In this document: positions 39,841-50,003 of the stretch, piece by piece
How positions within the stretch are numbered: position 1 is the stretch's first letter
Layout of the letters: each line of letters opens with the position of its first letter
Source of the DNA: Verrucomicrobiales bacterium
GTDB lineage: Bacteria > Verrucomicrobiota > Verrucomicrobiia > Verrucomicrobiales > V1-33
Length of the DNA: 64,000 nt
NCBI GenBank assembly: GCA_028293125.1
Contig: JAQGPJ010000012.1
Span: 1-64,000 of the forward strand
Direction: 5' to 3'
Translations under genes and position numbers: made by a program
Notes under the pieces: generated by a model
What the model was told of the DNA's origin: nothing
Seen by the model: the letters and a program-made list of their open reading frames with translations, nothing else
Database searches by the model: none

Positions 39841-42153
39841 ATGGTTTCGGACTTTCTCACGGTGGCGGATTCGGTGCGCCCGCAAAGGATTCACCTGATC
39901 GGCGTTGCCGGATCCGGCATGAGCGGCATCGCATCCCTGCTGCTTGATTTGGGCTATGAGGTCAGCGGCTCCGACCGCAGCACCACGGCGGAGACCGAAC
40001 GGCTGCAGGCCGCCGGACTGGAGTTTTACTGTCCGCACACAGCGGAGAGCGTGGCCGGCGCGGGCGCGATCGTCTATTCCTCTGCCATCAAACCGGGGCG
40101 GAATCTGGCCTATGACGCCGCCGCCGCCGCCGGGCTGCCGCTGTTCCGACGGGCGGAGGCCCTGGCGTCCATCATGGCTCGGAAACAGGGCATCGTGATC
40201 GCCGGCATGCACGGGAAAACCACCACCTCGTCCATGACCGCGCACGTGCTGCGGCAGGCGGGGCTGAATCCCGGCCATTATGTCGGCGCGGAGACCCCGC
40301 TGCTGGGTGTCAACGCCCTCTGGGACAAGGATGGGGAGTTTTTTGTGGCCGAGGGGGACGAGAGCGACGGCACCCTGGTGCTTTACCATCCCCGGCACAC
40401 CATCCTGCTGAATGTGGAGGAGGAGCACCTCGACCACTACAAGGACATCCACGAGATCAACGCCGTCTATTCCACCCTCATCGACCAGACCAGTGGAGCC
40501 TTTTACTACTGCGCATCGGATCCCGGCGCGCGCGGCATTTGCCAGGGGCGGGAGCGGGCGGTGGGCTACGGATGGGACAAAGAGGATGACTATTCGGCCC
40601 AGGATTTGGAGTTCACCGGCCAGAGCACGGCCTTCACGGTGACGAGGCGCGGCGAGCCGCTGGGCCGCATCATCCTGAACATCCCCGGCCGCCATAATGT
40701 GCTGAACGCTTTGGCGGTCACCGCCCTGGCGTTGGATCTCGGCGTGCCATTCGAGCGCATCGTGTGGGCGCTGAGCACCTTCCGCGGAGCCCGGCGGCGG
40801 TTCGAGGTGAAGCTGCGTTCGGCCCTTTGCACCGTGGTGGACGACTACGGACATCATCCCACGGAGATCGCGGCCACCCTGCAGACCGCCCGCCAGTTCG
40901 CCCGGCAGGGCCGGGTCATCTGCGTCTTCCAGCCCCACCGCTTCACCCGCACCCAGCTGCTGCGGAAGGAATTCGGACGCGCCTTCTCCGAGGCGGACGC
41001 GGTGTTCATCCTTGATATCTATCCGGCCAGTGAGCTGCCTATCCCCGGCATCACGGGGGAGACCATTGTGGAGGAGATTCAGGCCCACGAGAAGGGGCGG
41101 ATCAAGGTCGTCTCCACCCCCAACCGGGAAACCGCGCATCTGGCGGTGGGGAATTTCCTCCGGCCCGGCGATCTGGTGATCACCCTGGGAGCCGGCAATG
41201 TCCACGAGACCGGCACCCGGCTGGCCGCCGATCTCCGGACGGCGGAGGGCCTGCTTCAGGCCCAGGGCGAGGAGGGGGCGGTGGTCCGCCTTTACGAGCC
41301 CATGAGCCGGCACACCACCATCCGCATCGGAGGTCCGGCGCAGTTCTGGCTGGAGCCATCCACCGTCGCCGGATTTTCCCGTCTCGTGCAGCACTGCCGT
41401 GAGCAGGGCATTCCCTGCAAGGTCATCGGCCGGGGATCGAATCTGCTTATCCGCGATGGCGGACTGAAGGGCGCGGTTATCCATCCCGAGGGCGGTGAGT
41501 TCGATGAGATCACCGTCCATGATGACGGCACCATCACCGCCGGAGTGGGCGTGAAATTCAAACGTCTCGCCGCCGCCGCCCGCAACGCCGGCCTCGGGGG
41601 ATTCGAATGGATGGAGGGCATTCCCGGCAGTGTCGGGGGCGGCCTGCGCATGAACGCCGGAGCCATGGGCCAGGAAACCTTTGATCAGGTCGTCAGCGTG
41701 ACCGTGCTCGACTCCGCCGGCAATCTCCGGGAGCGCACGCGGGACGAAATGGACGTGCGCTACCGCAGCGTGCCTGAACTGGTCGGGCACATGGCCGTGC
41801 GCGCCGTCTTCCGCGGGCAGCCCGCAGCCATCGAAACCATTGACGGGCATATGAAGGCCAGCGTTAACAAACGCCGGGGCAGCCAGCCCGTGGCCGCCAG
41901 CGCCGGCTGCATCTTCAAAAACCCCGCCGCCTGTCCCGCCGGAAAACTGGTGCAGGAGCTCGGTCTGAAAAACCTGTCCGTCGGCCAGGCCCGGGTTTCT
42001 GAAGTCCACGGCAATTTTATCGTCAATGAGGGGGGAGCCACCGCCCGCGATGTGCTGGACCTCATCGCCCTCATCCGCCGGAAGGCGAAGGAGGACCGCA
42101 GCATCGATATGGAAACTGAGGTCCAGATCATCGGCGAGGACTCACCCTATTGA
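39841..42153 (+). CDS. murC/murB: MurC-MurB fusion: UDP-MurNAc--alanine ligase / UDP-GlcNAc-enolpyruvate reductase
   Basis: Bifunctional peptidoglycan-precursor enzyme of 770 residues. The start at 39841 (MVSDFLTVADSVRPQRIHLIG) is chosen over an in-frame ATG 36 bases upstream. Residues ~1-465 are MurC: nucleotide-sugar loop GVAGSGMSGIA, ATP loop GMHGKTTTSSM, and VDDYGHHPTEI. Residues ~475-770 are MurB: RHTTIRIGGPAQFW, FAD-binding GRGSNLLIRDGGLKG, EWMEGIPGSVGGGLRMNAGAMG, and SAGCIFKNP. In the last motif a Cys stands where E. coli has its proton-donating Ser; Cys at this place is known in other MurBs. The fusion joins the steps before and after formation of UDP-MurNAc. It shows that this organism makes normal muropeptide precursors. 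Confidence 0.95.
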   Translation: MVSDFLTVADSVRPQRIHLIGVAGSGMSGIASLLLDLGYEVSGSDRSTTAETERLQAAGLEFYCPHTAESVAGAGAIVYSSAIKPGRNLAYDAAAAAGLPLFRRAEALASIMARKQGIVIAGMHGKTTTSSMTAHVLRQAGLNPGHYVGAETPLLGVNALWDKDGEFFVAEGDESDGTLVLYHPRHTILLNVEEEHLDHYKDIHEINAVYSTLIDQTSGAFYYCASDPGARGICQGRERAVGYGWDKEDDYSAQDLEFTGQSTAFTVTRRGEPLGRIILNIPGRHNVLNALAVTALALDLGVPFERIVWALSTFRGARRRFEVKLRSALCTVVDDYGHHPTEIAATLQTARQFARQGRVICVFQPHRFTRTQLLRKEFGRAFSEADAVFILDIYPASELPIPGITGETIVEEIQAHEKGRIKVVSTPNRETAHLAVGNFLRPGDLVITLGAGNVHETGTRLAADLRTAEGLLQAQGEEGAVVRLYEPMSRHTTIRIGGPAQFWLEPSTVAGFSRLVQHCREQGIPCKVIGRGSNLLIRDGGLKGAVIHPEGGEFDEITVHDDGTITAGVGVKFKRLAAAARNAGLGGFEWMEGIPGSVGGGLRMNAGAMGQETFDQVVSVTVLDSAGNLRERTRDEMDVRYRSVPELVGHMAVRAVFRGQPAAIETIDGHMKASVNKRRGSQPVAASAGCIFKNPAACPAGKLVQELGLKNLSVGQARVSEVHGNFIVNEGGATARDVLDLIALIRRKAKEDRSIDMETEVQIIGEDSPY

Positions 42154-42206
42154 CCCTGCCGAACGGAGGAGCCGCAGGCAGGGCACGGCCCGCCCTTGGG
42201 CTGAAT

Positions 42207-43535
42207 TCACGCCCACTTTGAGAACAAATCCCCCTCCTGCCAGTCCGTGATGCTGTCGGCGGCCTGATGCAGGGCTGAGGAGATGGCGAGATCCGAAAGC
42301 TTGGGATCGTCGGAGCGCTGATTGAAAAGAACCGCCCAGCTCAGGCCGTCGCTGCGGCGCATCAGCAAAGTGAAGGTGCCCGGCAGGCTGCCGTTGTGGG
42401 TGTATTCGGTACGGCCTTTGGGGCCGTTGAGCCGCACGTCCCAGCCGCAGGAGTAAAACCGGTCTGCCGGCGGTCCGTCAGGTTTGGGGCCGGCCGGAAG
42501 CGGAGGCGGAGCATACATTTCCCGGATGGTTTCCGGCTTCAGCAGCGGGCTGTGAGCCGGATCGTCCAAGGCCGCTGAAAACCGCAGCAGGTCCACAACG
42601 GAGGAGAGCCAGCCGCCATGCGCGTCCATGGCCTCGGCGTAAAATCCACCGTAGGGCACCGGCACCCGCTTCCTTATCTGCGGAAACACGCAGTCACACT
42701 CCGCATGGTCCGGCATGTAATACTTCACCTCGCCCGGGGCCTGCTGGTTTTCGAGGGTGGCGCAGAGGCGCATGCCGCGCGCGCCTACGGAATTCAGAAT
42801 TTTCTCCTTCAGACAAGCTGCGTAGGGCTGGCCTGAAATCTTTTCCAGAATGCGGCCCAGCACGCAGTAGCCGAAATTGGAGTAGGCGTAACGCTCACCG
42901 GGATTGAAATCCAGCTGCTGTCCAAGCATATAGCGTATGATGGCCTCCTGTGCCGCCGGCGGCGGAGTCCCGGTCTTCTCCGCCGTCGTGTCCGGGCGGA
43001 ACATGGGGTCGCCGCTTTTGTCCCGGTCCCAGCCGCCGGTGTGCTGGAGCAGCTGCCGGATGGTGATGTCCTTCAGCCGGACGTCCGGCTCCTTTCCGGG
43101 CTCCAGCACCGGCTTCAGGTCCAGCATGGGAAAGGGTTTGTCGTCAAGGCTCAGCTTCCCCTCCTCCACCATCTTCATGACCGCCACCGCCGTGATGGGC
43201 TTGGAGATGCTGGCCAGGCGGAACAGGGAATCGGGCTTCACAGGCAACTTTTTCTCCCGGTCCGCCCAGCCATACCCCTTGGCGAACACCAGCCGCCGGT
43301 CCTTGATCACCGCCAGCGCCCCTCCCGGCATATTCCGGGGCTTCATATACTCCTCCATGGCCTTGTTCAGGGCCGCCGCCCAGGGGCCGTCACCGGTTAA
43401 AGCCGCATCCAGCGGCGCAGGCTCCGGCGCTGCGGGCTGGTCATCGGCCCGGGATTTCAGCAGCAGGGCCGGAGCGGCGGCACCGCACAGGGCGAGAAAA
43501 CGGCGGCGGGAAGGCGGAATTTGCCAGGAACTCAT
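42207..43535 (-). CDS. Tat-exported serine hydrolase, beta-lactamase/esterase family
   Basis: 442-residue member of the class C beta-lactamase-like (serine hydrolase, MEROPS S12) family. The ATG at 43535 opens a twin-arginine signal, PSRRRFLALCGAA. The catalytic SxxK is S109-I-S-K112 in FRLASISKPITAV, and the YxN motif is in ERYAYSNFGYCVLG. The third motif region is TEYTHNGSLPGTF, with HNG in place of KTG. The typical MPGGALAVIKDRRLVFAKGYG start is present. Such proteins include esterases, D-aminopeptidases and penicillin-binding-like enzymes; most are not true beta-lactamases. It is convergent with murC-murB, 53 bases apart. Confidence 0.88.
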   Translation of the reverse strand: MSSWQIPPSRRRFLALCGAAAPALLLKSRADDQPAAPEPAPLDAALTGDGPWAAALNKAMEEYMKPRNMPGGALAVIKDRRLVFAKGYGWADREKKLPVKPDSLFRLASISKPITAVAVMKMVEEGKLSLDDKPFPMLDLKPVLEPGKEPDVRLKDITIRQLLQHTGGWDRDKSGDPMFRPDTTAEKTGTPPPAAQEAIIRYMLGQQLDFNPGERYAYSNFGYCVLGRILEKISGQPYAACLKEKILNSVGARGMRLCATLENQQAPGEVKYYMPDHAECDCVFPQIRKRVPVPYGGFYAEAMDAHGGWLSSVVDLLRFSAALDDPAHSPLLKPETIREMYAPPPLPAGPKPDGPPADRFYSCGWDVRLNGPKGRTEYTHNGSLPGTFTLLMRRSDGLSWAVLFNQRSDDPKLSDLAISSALHQAADSITDWQEGDLFSKWA

Positions 43536-43942
43536 GAAGGTGGGAAGGGAAGGGATGGCGAAACGGCAGAGCCGGGGCTGTGCACCGTCATCCGGGGATG
43601 GCACAAATACGGCCATGGTCCCGGACTTTCTCCACTGGTCGCCGTCTCTTTGATTCCTCTTGGTCTGACCAGTTTGGGGCACTTCCAATTTTTATTATTT
43701 CCGCCCGGGACAAAAAGAAAATTCTGCGGAGGACGACGGCAATTTCGGGATACGCCCCAACGAACCCTCGGCGCGGCAGCGGCAGCATCCAGCAAGACGC
43801 CAAGCATCCAAACTGCTTAATTGTTAATGATCCACTGGGCTGGTATCGGGCAGCTTAGTGGAATATCTGCTTCCATTAAAAATCTGACGCATTGCAGGGG
43901 GAGACAGAACCTATTCCGGCATCCCCTTTTCATGCCAAAGTG
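43536..43942. other. Intergenic region between divergent genes
   Basis: About 400 bases upstream of both the serine hydrolase and the liv operon. Short overlapping frames on both strands look like chance. The right half is AT-richer and leads into a possible liv promoter. Confidence 0.4.
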
Positions 43943-43971
43943 TTGACGTGACACACGCGGAGGGCTTTGAT
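43943..43971 (+). promoter_or_regulatory. Possible promoter of the liv operon
   Basis: TTGACG, a 17-base spacer and TTTGAT form a reasonable sigma-70-type match about 95 bases before the start of the substrate-binding protein gene. The -10 box matches at four of six positions only. Confidence 0.3.
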
Positions 43972-44065
43972 GTTGCAGGCTGAGGGAACAGCCCTATGAT
44001 CGGCCCGGCAGGATTCCTGCTTCCCGCAACTCTCCCTTCCAACCACTCACCTGTTCCGCCACGCC

Positions 44066-45208
44066 ATGCTCGCCCGCCTTCTTTCCCGTGCTGTGCTCCC
44101 GCTGGGGATCACTCTGGCTTTTCTGACCGCCGGCTGCTCCAAAAAGGAGAATACGAATGAGATCGTGATCGGCGAGGTGGCTTCGCTCACCGGGGGCACC
44201 GCCGCCTGGGGCAAGGCCCAGAATGACGGAGTGAAAATGGCGGTGGAGGAAATCAACGCCGCGGGCGGCCTGCTCGGGAAAAAAGTGAAGCTGCTGACCG
44301 AGGATGACCAGTCCAAAAACGGCGAGGCCGGAACGGTGACCAAAAAACTGGTGTCCCGCGAGAAGGTGGTCGGCATGCTTGGCGAAATCTCCTCCAGCAA
44401 ATCCTTGGAGATGGCTCCCATCTGTCAGAAGGAGGGCGTGCCCATGATCTCCCCCGGCTCCACCAACACCAAGGTCACGGAGGTTGGCGATTTTATTTTC
44501 CGCGTCTGCTTCATCGATCCCTTCCAAGGCACGGTGATGGCCAAGTTCGCCCTGTCCAAGGGCTGGAAAAACATGGCGGTGCTGACGGATGTGAAGGAGG
44601 ACTACAGCGTGGGCCTTAGCCAGTTCTTCAAGGAGTATTACTCCAAAAACGACGGCAAGGTGGCGGTGGAGCAGAGCTTCAGCAAAGGGGACAAGGACTT
44701 CAAATCCCAGCTGACCGCCATCAAGGCCGCCAATGTGGACGCCATCTTCCTCCCCGGCTACTACACGGAGATCGGCCTGATCGCCAAACAGGCCCGCGAA
44801 CTCGGCATCACGGTGCCGATGTGCGGCGGCGACGGTTGGGATGACGCTTCCCTGATGCAGGTGGCCGGCTCCGCCGTGGACGGCTGCTTTTTCTCCAACC
44901 ACTTCTCCACCGAGGACAAATCGCAGGCCATTCAGGCCTTTGTGAAAAAATACGAGGCGGCGCGCGGCACCAAGCCCAGCACCTTCGTCGCTCTGGGTTA
45001 TGACGCCGCCATGCTCCTGTTCCACGGCATCAAAACCGCCGGCACCACCGACGGCAAGGCGGTGCGCGATGTGCTGGCTAAAACGAAGGATTTTCCGGGC
45101 ATCACCGGCAGTATCACTTTGGATGAGAAGCGCAATGCCACCAAGGCCGCTGTCATCCTGACCATCGACAAGGGGGAAGTGAAATACGTCGAAACCGTCC
45201 AGCCCTGA
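44066..45208 (+). CDS. livK: Branched-chain amino acid/amide ABC transporter, substrate-binding lipoprotein
   Basis: 380-residue periplasmic binding protein of the Leu/Ile/Val family, first gene of a five-gene importer operon. The signal ends in a lipobox, FLTAGC, with Cys at about residue 24, so it is probably lipid-anchored. The mature part starts IVIGEVASLTGGTAAWGKAQNDGVKMAVEEIN, typical of these type-I binding proteins. It also has GMLGEISSSKSLEMAPICQ, GVPMISPGSTN and FVALGYDAAMLL. The ligand may be a branched-chain amino acid, but related proteins also take urea, amides or aromatic acids. The two permease and two ATPase genes follow directly. Confidence 0.9.
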   Translation: MLARLLSRAVLPLGITLAFLTAGCSKKENTNEIVIGEVASLTGGTAAWGKAQNDGVKMAVEEINAAGGLLGKKVKLLTEDDQSKNGEAGTVTKKLVSREKVVGMLGEISSSKSLEMAPICQKEGVPMISPGSTNTKVTEVGDFIFRVCFIDPFQGTVMAKFALSKGWKNMAVLTDVKEDYSVGLSQFFKEYYSKNDGKVAVEQSFSKGDKDFKSQLTAIKAANVDAIFLPGYYTEIGLIAKQARELGITVPMCGGDGWDDASLMQVAGSAVDGCFFSNHFSTEDKSQAIQAFVKKYEAARGTKPSTFVALGYDAAMLLFHGIKTAGTTDGKAVRDVLAKTKDFPGITGSITLDEKRNATKAAVILTIDKGEVKYVETVQP

Positions 45209-45289
45209 GTTTCACCAGTCCGCCGCCGCCGTCCCTTCCGACCGGAGACAGTCCCCGCCGCCAATAATCCCGATCCGACCGGCCCGCCT

Positions 45290-46210
45290 TTGGAATTTGC
45301 CCAACAACTACTGAACGGACTGTTTCTCGGTTCGATCTACGCGCTCATCGCCCTGGGTTACACCATGGTTTACGGCGTGCTCCGGTTCATCAATTTCGCG
45401 CATGGGGATGTCTTCATGCTTGGAGCCTTCTCCGGGGTGTATCTGAACAAATGGCTGGGGCCGGCGCTGGCGGGTCTGCCATGGGGCGTCTCCCTGCTGA
45501 TCATTCTGGTGCTCTCCATGGCCATCTGCGCGGCGCTGGGGATCGTGATCGAATTCCTGGCCTACCGGCCGCTGCGGAGCCGGCCCCGACTGAATGTGCT
45601 GATTACGGCCATCGGGGTGTCCCTGCTCATCGAATATTCCGGCCAGTTGATCTTCGGCGCGACGCAGCAGCCTTTTCCCCAGCTGATCCCGGCGGAGAAC
45701 TTGACCTTCACCGGCGGACTGGCGGTGACCAAAACCCAGGTGATCGTGCTGGTCACGGTGGTGGCCCTGCTGATTGGACTGCGGTTTGTGGTCATGAAAA
45801 GCCGGCTGGGCCTGGCCATGCGCGCGCTGTCGCTGAACCCCACGGCCTCTGCTCTGATGGGGGTGAACAACAGCGTGGTGATCTCCTTCACCTTCGGCCT
45901 GGGATCCGCGCTGGCGGCGGCGGGCGGTATTCTCTACGCCTCGCTTTATCCGTCCGTGGAGCCCTTCATGGGCATTCTGCCGGGCCTCAAGGCCTTCATC
46001 GCCGCCGTGCTGGGAGGCATCGGGAATATTCCCGGCGCGGCGCTCGGCGCACTGATCATCGGCATCACCGAAACCCTGGTCGGCGGCTACAGCCAGGCGG
46101 TCGGCCTTCCCTCCGGCTACAAGGAGGGGGTGGCCTTTGTGATTCTCATTCTGATGCTCCTTTTCAAGCCCTCCGGTCTTCTCGGGAAGATCGAACGGGA
46201 AAAAGTCTGA
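45290..46210 (+). CDS. livH: Branched-chain amino acid ABC transporter permease LivH
   Basis: 306-residue inner-membrane permease. I use the TTG at 45290 (MEFAQQLLNGLFLGSIYALIALGYTMVYG) because the conserved N-terminus begins there and no ATG or GTG precedes it usefully. About eight hydrophobic helices are visible. Family motifs: FINFAHGDVFMLGAF near the N-terminus, and AVLGGIGNIPGAALGALIIGITE, the EAA-like loop that contacts the ATPases. It lies 81 bases after the binding-protein gene and 9 bases before livM. Confidence 0.93.
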   Translation: MEFAQQLLNGLFLGSIYALIALGYTMVYGVLRFINFAHGDVFMLGAFSGVYLNKWLGPALAGLPWGVSLLIILVLSMAICAALGIVIEFLAYRPLRSRPRLNVLITAIGVSLLIEYSGQLIFGATQQPFPQLIPAENLTFTGGLAVTKTQVIVLVTVVALLIGLRFVVMKSRLGLAMRALSLNPTASALMGVNNSVVISFTFGLGSALAAAGGILYASLYPSVEPFMGILPGLKAFIAAVLGGIGNIPGAALGALIIGITETLVGGYSQAVGLPSGYKEGVAFVILILMLLFKPSGLLGKIEREKV

Positions 46211-46219
46211 CGCCTGCCG

Positions 46220-47185
46220 ATGAAGCGCTATCAAGCACAGATCCTCCTGCTGGCCGCGCTGGTCATCAGCTTCGTGATCTCCCGGTTTTCGGACCAGTTC
46301 GATTCCTACTACCTGGACATCGCCCTCACCGCCGGTATCAGCATTGTCCTGGCTGTAAGCCTGAACCTGGTGAACGGCCATACGGGGCAATTCTCCCTGG
46401 GGCACGCCGGTCTCATGGCGGTGGGTGCCTACGGCTCCGCCGTGGTGAGTCTGGAGCTGAGGCCGGGTCTGGCCGGAATTTTTGGAACCGGGGAATTTGG
46501 CCAGGGCATGGCGTTTATCACCGCCCTGCTGACCGGAGGGCTGCTGGCGGCGGTGTTCGGCTGGATGATCGGCGTGCCCTCCCTGCGGCTGCGTGGGGAT
46601 TATCTCGCCATTGTGACCCTCGGTTTCAACGAGATCATCCGCGTGATCCTGCAGAACACCAAACCCGGCAGTGTGTTTGGCGGTGCCTTGGGGTTGAGCG
46701 GCATTCCCTCGCAGGCCACCATTTTCTGGGTTTTCGGTGCGGCAGCGGTCTGTGTGTATGTGGTGACCTCCATGGTCAACTCCACTTGGGGGCGCGGGTT
46801 TCTGGCGGTACGGGATGACGAGGTGGCAGCCTCCGCCTCCGGCATCAGCACCACGCGCTACAAGGTGACCGCGTTTGTGGTAGGGGCCTTTTTCGCGGGT
46901 ATCGGAGGCGGACTTTACGCCCACCAGAAAGGGGCCATCAATCCGGAGGGCTTCAATTTCCTCAAGTCCTTCGATGTGGTGGTGATCGTCATTCTTGGCG
47001 GCATGGGCAGCACGGTGGGCGTGATCGCCGCCGCCATTATTCTGACGGTGCTGAATGAGTACCTGCGCGACTATGAGCAATACCGCATGATCATTTTCTC
47101 CCTGCTGCTCATCATCATGATGCTCCTGCGCCCGCAGGGACTGCTGCCGGCCAGCCTGTTTGAAAAGAAAGGACGCGCCGCATGA
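46220..47185 (+). CDS. livM: Branched-chain amino acid ABC transporter permease LivM
   Basis: 321-residue inner-membrane permease, partner of LivH. About eight to nine membrane helices are visible. Conserved segments are AVSLNLVNGHTGQFSLGHAGLMAVGAYGSA and the cytoplasmic VIVILGGMGSTVGVIAAAII loop that docks on the ATPases. RDDEVAASASGI is the typical central loop. The stop codon overlaps the livG start by four bases, so translation is coupled. Confidence 0.93.
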   Translation: MKRYQAQILLLAALVISFVISRFSDQFDSYYLDIALTAGISIVLAVSLNLVNGHTGQFSLGHAGLMAVGAYGSAVVSLELRPGLAGIFGTGEFGQGMAFITALLTGGLLAAVFGWMIGVPSLRLRGDYLAIVTLGFNEIIRVILQNTKPGSVFGGALGLSGIPSQATIFWVFGAAAVCVYVVTSMVNSTWGRGFLAVRDDEVAASASGISTTRYKVTAFVVGAFFAGIGGGLYAHQKGAINPEGFNFLKSFDVVVIVILGGMGSTVGVIAAAIILTVLNEYLRDYEQYRMIIFSLLLIIMMLLRPQGLLPASLFEKKGRAA

Positions 47186-47952
47186 GCGACGGACTGCATT
47201 TGAAGGATGTCACCATCCAGTTCGGCGGCTTGAAGGCCGTCAGCGGGCTGAGCTTCGAGGTGCCCCCGGGCGGCATTTTCGGGCTCATCGGGCCCAACGG
47301 CGCGGGCAAGACGACGGTTTTCAATCTCATCACCGGGGTTTACCGTCCCACAGCGGGGGACATTACTTTCAACGGCATTTCCCTGCCCGGTCATCCGCCG
47401 CACCGCATCACGCCGCTGGGCATTGCGCGGACGTTCCAGAACATCCGTCTTTTCCCCTCCCTGTCCGTCTTTGACAATGTCCGCTGCGCCATGGGCATGC
47501 ATCTCCGGGGCGGCATGGGCAGCGTGCTGCTGCGGGGATCCGCCTGGCGGGAGGAGGAGGCCATGGTGGACACGGAGATCATGGATCTGCTGGAGATTTT
47601 TGATCTCGGTTCCCTGAGGAATGAGAAGGCGGTCTCCCTGCCATACGGCGACCAGCGCCGTCTGGAGATCGTCCGCGCCCTGGCCACCCGCCCGAAGCTT
47701 CTCCTGCTGGATGAGCCCGCCGCCGGCATGAATCCCACGGAGAAGGAGGTGCTGATGAATCTGATCCGCTTCATCCGCGACAAGTTCGATATCTCCATCA
47801 TGCTGGTGGAGCACGACATGAAGGTGGTTATGGGCATCTGCCAGCACATCGCCGTGCTGGAGTACGGCATCAAAATCGCCGAGGGCACCCCGAAGGAGAT
47901 TCAGTGCCACCCCCGGGTCATCGAGGCTTACCTGGGTGTCTGCGCGGATTAA
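47182..47952 (+). CDS. livG: Branched-chain amino acid ABC transporter ATPase LivG
   Basis: 256-residue ATPase. Walker A is GPNGAGKTT and Walker B is LLLLDEPAAGMNP. The Q-loop is in FQNIRLFPSLSVFDNV, and the signature position reads LPYGDQRRLEI, the form typical of LivG. The H-loop lies in VEHDMKVVMGIC. The C-terminal tail, IAEGTPKEIQCHPRVIEAYLG, is also family-typical. It energises transport by the LivH/LivM pore together with LivF. Confidence 0.95.
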   Translation: MSDGLHLKDVTIQFGGLKAVSGLSFEVPPGGIFGLIGPNGAGKTTVFNLITGVYRPTAGDITFNGISLPGHPPHRITPLGIARTFQNIRLFPSLSVFDNVRCAMGMHLRGGMGSVLLRGSAWREEEAMVDTEIMDLLEIFDLGSLRNEKAVSLPYGDQRRLEIVRALATRPKLLLLDEPAAGMNPTEKEVLMNLIRFIRDKFDISIMLVEHDMKVVMGICQHIAVLEYGIKIAEGTPKEIQCHPRVIEAYLGVCAD

Positions 47953-48002
47953 GCCGCCCCTCTTTCTGTTTTTCCCACCCCGATCCGTCTCTTTCCGATA
48001 TC

Positions 48003-48710
<708 letters not shown>

Positions 48711-48772
48711 ACAGAGCCGGATTCATACTTTCCCTTTTTTATTTCCCAAAACCTGCCCTCTTCCCCTCCGAT

Positions 48773-49963
48773 ATGAACATCCACGAGTATCAAGCCAAGG
48801 AACTTTTCCAGAAGTACAACGTGCCCACTCCGGGCGGGTCCGTGGCCGGCACGCCGGAGGAGGCGCTGGCGGCGGCACAGGCGCTGGCCGGAAAGACGAT
48901 TGTCGTGAAAGCCCAGATCCATGCCGGCGGCCGCGGCAAGGGAGTGTTCAAAAACGGATTCAAGGGCGGCGTGCATCTCGCGGACTCCGCGGAGAAGGCG
49001 GCGGATCTGGCCAAATCCATGCTGGGCGAGGTCTTGGTCACTCATCAGACCGGCGAGGCCGGCAGGCTGGTAAACAAGGTCCTCATCGCCGAGGGTGTGG
49101 ATATTAAAAAAGAGTACTATCTCGCCGTCCTTGTGGACCGCGAAACCAAAGCCCCGGTCATCATCGCCAGCACCGAGGGCGGAGTGGATATCGAGCATGT
49201 GGCCGAGCACCATCCGGAGAAAATCATTCACGTGGGCGTGCATCCCCTGGCCGGTCTTCAGCCTTATCAGATCCGCACTTTGGCCTCGCAGCTCGGATTC
49301 AAGGGCGATCAGGCCAAGCAGTTCGGGGTGCTGCTCTCCAACGTTTACAAGCTTTTCCTGGGTGCCGACTGCTCGCAGGTGGAGATCAACCCCCTGGTCG
49401 AAACCCCCGAGGGCCGCATCCTGGCGCTGGACGCCAAGTTCAACTTTGACGACAACGCGCTCTACCGCCACCCCGACATCGTGGCCATGCGCGACACCAC
49501 CGAGGAGGATCCCCGCGAGGTCGCCGCCTCCGAGTTCAACCTGAACTACATCGGCCTCGACGGCAACATCGCCTGTCTGGTCAACGGCGCGGGTCTGGCC
49601 ATGGCCACCATGGACATCATCCAGCACTTCGGCGGCACCCCGGCCAACTTCCTCGACGTGGGCGGTGGCGCCTCCAAGGACCAGGTCATCGCGGCCTTCA
49701 AGATCATTCTCGGCGACGCCAACGTAAAAGGCATCCTGGTCAACATCTTCGGCGGCATCATGGACTGCGACATCATCGCCCAAGGCATCGTGGCCGCCGC
49801 CCGCGAAGTAGGCCTGAGCCTTCCGCTGGTGGTCCGTCTGGAGGGCAACAACGTCGCCGCCGGCCTCGCCACCCTCAACGCCTCCGGCCTCAAAATCACG
49901 TCCGCCACCACCATGGCGGAGGGGGCGCGGAAGATTGTGGCGGAAGTCAAGGCAGCCGCCTGA
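48773..49963 (+). CDS. sucC: Succinyl-CoA synthetase, beta subunit
   Basis: 396-residue ADP/GDP-forming succinate-CoA ligase beta subunit of the citric acid cycle. The N-terminus [20 protein letters not shown] is canonical. The ATP-grasp region includes [17 protein letters not shown]. The C-terminal domain has [30 protein letters not shown] and [16 protein letters not shown]. The alpha subunit, sucD, starts 1.18 kb downstream. The two are normally adjacent, but here three small genes lie between them, the first within an inverted-repeat cassette that begins 4 bases after the sucC stop codon. Confidence 0.96.
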   Translation: MNIHEYQAKELFQKYNVPTPGGSVAGTPEEALAAAQALAGKTIVVKAQIHAGGRGKGVFKNGFKGGVHLADSAEKAADLAKSMLGEVLVTHQTGEAGRLVNKVLIAEGVDIKKEYYLAVLVDRETKAPVIIASTEGGVDIEHVAEHHPEKIIHVGVHPLAGLQPYQIRTLASQLGFKGDQAKQFGVLLSNVYKLFLGADCSQVEINPLVETPEGRILALDAKFNFDDNALYRHPDIVAMRDTTEEDPREVAASEFNLNYIGLDGNIACLVNGAGLAMATMDIIQHFGGTPANFLDVGGGASKDQVIAAFKIILGDANVKGILVNIFGGIMDCDIIAQGIVAAAREVGLSLPLVVRLEGNNVAAGLATLNASGLKITSATTMAEGARKIVAEVKAAA

Positions 49964-49967
49964 AAAA

Positions 49968-49996
49968 GGTAAAAGGGTTCAGGGTTCAGGTTTCAG
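49968..49996 (+). repeat. Left inverted repeat of the four-helix-bundle cassette
   Basis: 29 bases: GGTAAAAGGGTTCAG followed by two heptamers, GGTTCAG and GTTTCAG. It pairs with 50364-50392 in inverted orientation with 27 of 29 positions matching; the two heptamers appear in swapped order. It starts 4 bases after the sucC stop codon. Confidence 0.9.
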
Positions 49997-50003
49997 AACT
50001 GCC

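Noticed and set aside
39802-42009. 735-codon minus-strand frame
   Set aside because: Complete overlap with the MurC-MurB fusion, whose motifs are unmistakable. No plausible protein on the other strand.
42207-43535. Antibiotic-resistance beta-lactamase
   Set aside because: The SxxK and YxN motifs only place it in the broad serine-hydrolase family, and the third motif is HNG rather than KTG. Most members are esterases or peptidases.
45308-47080. 590-codon minus-strand frame rich in His, Gln and Arg
   Set aside because: Antisense to livH and livM; a typical shadow of hydrophobic coding sequence.
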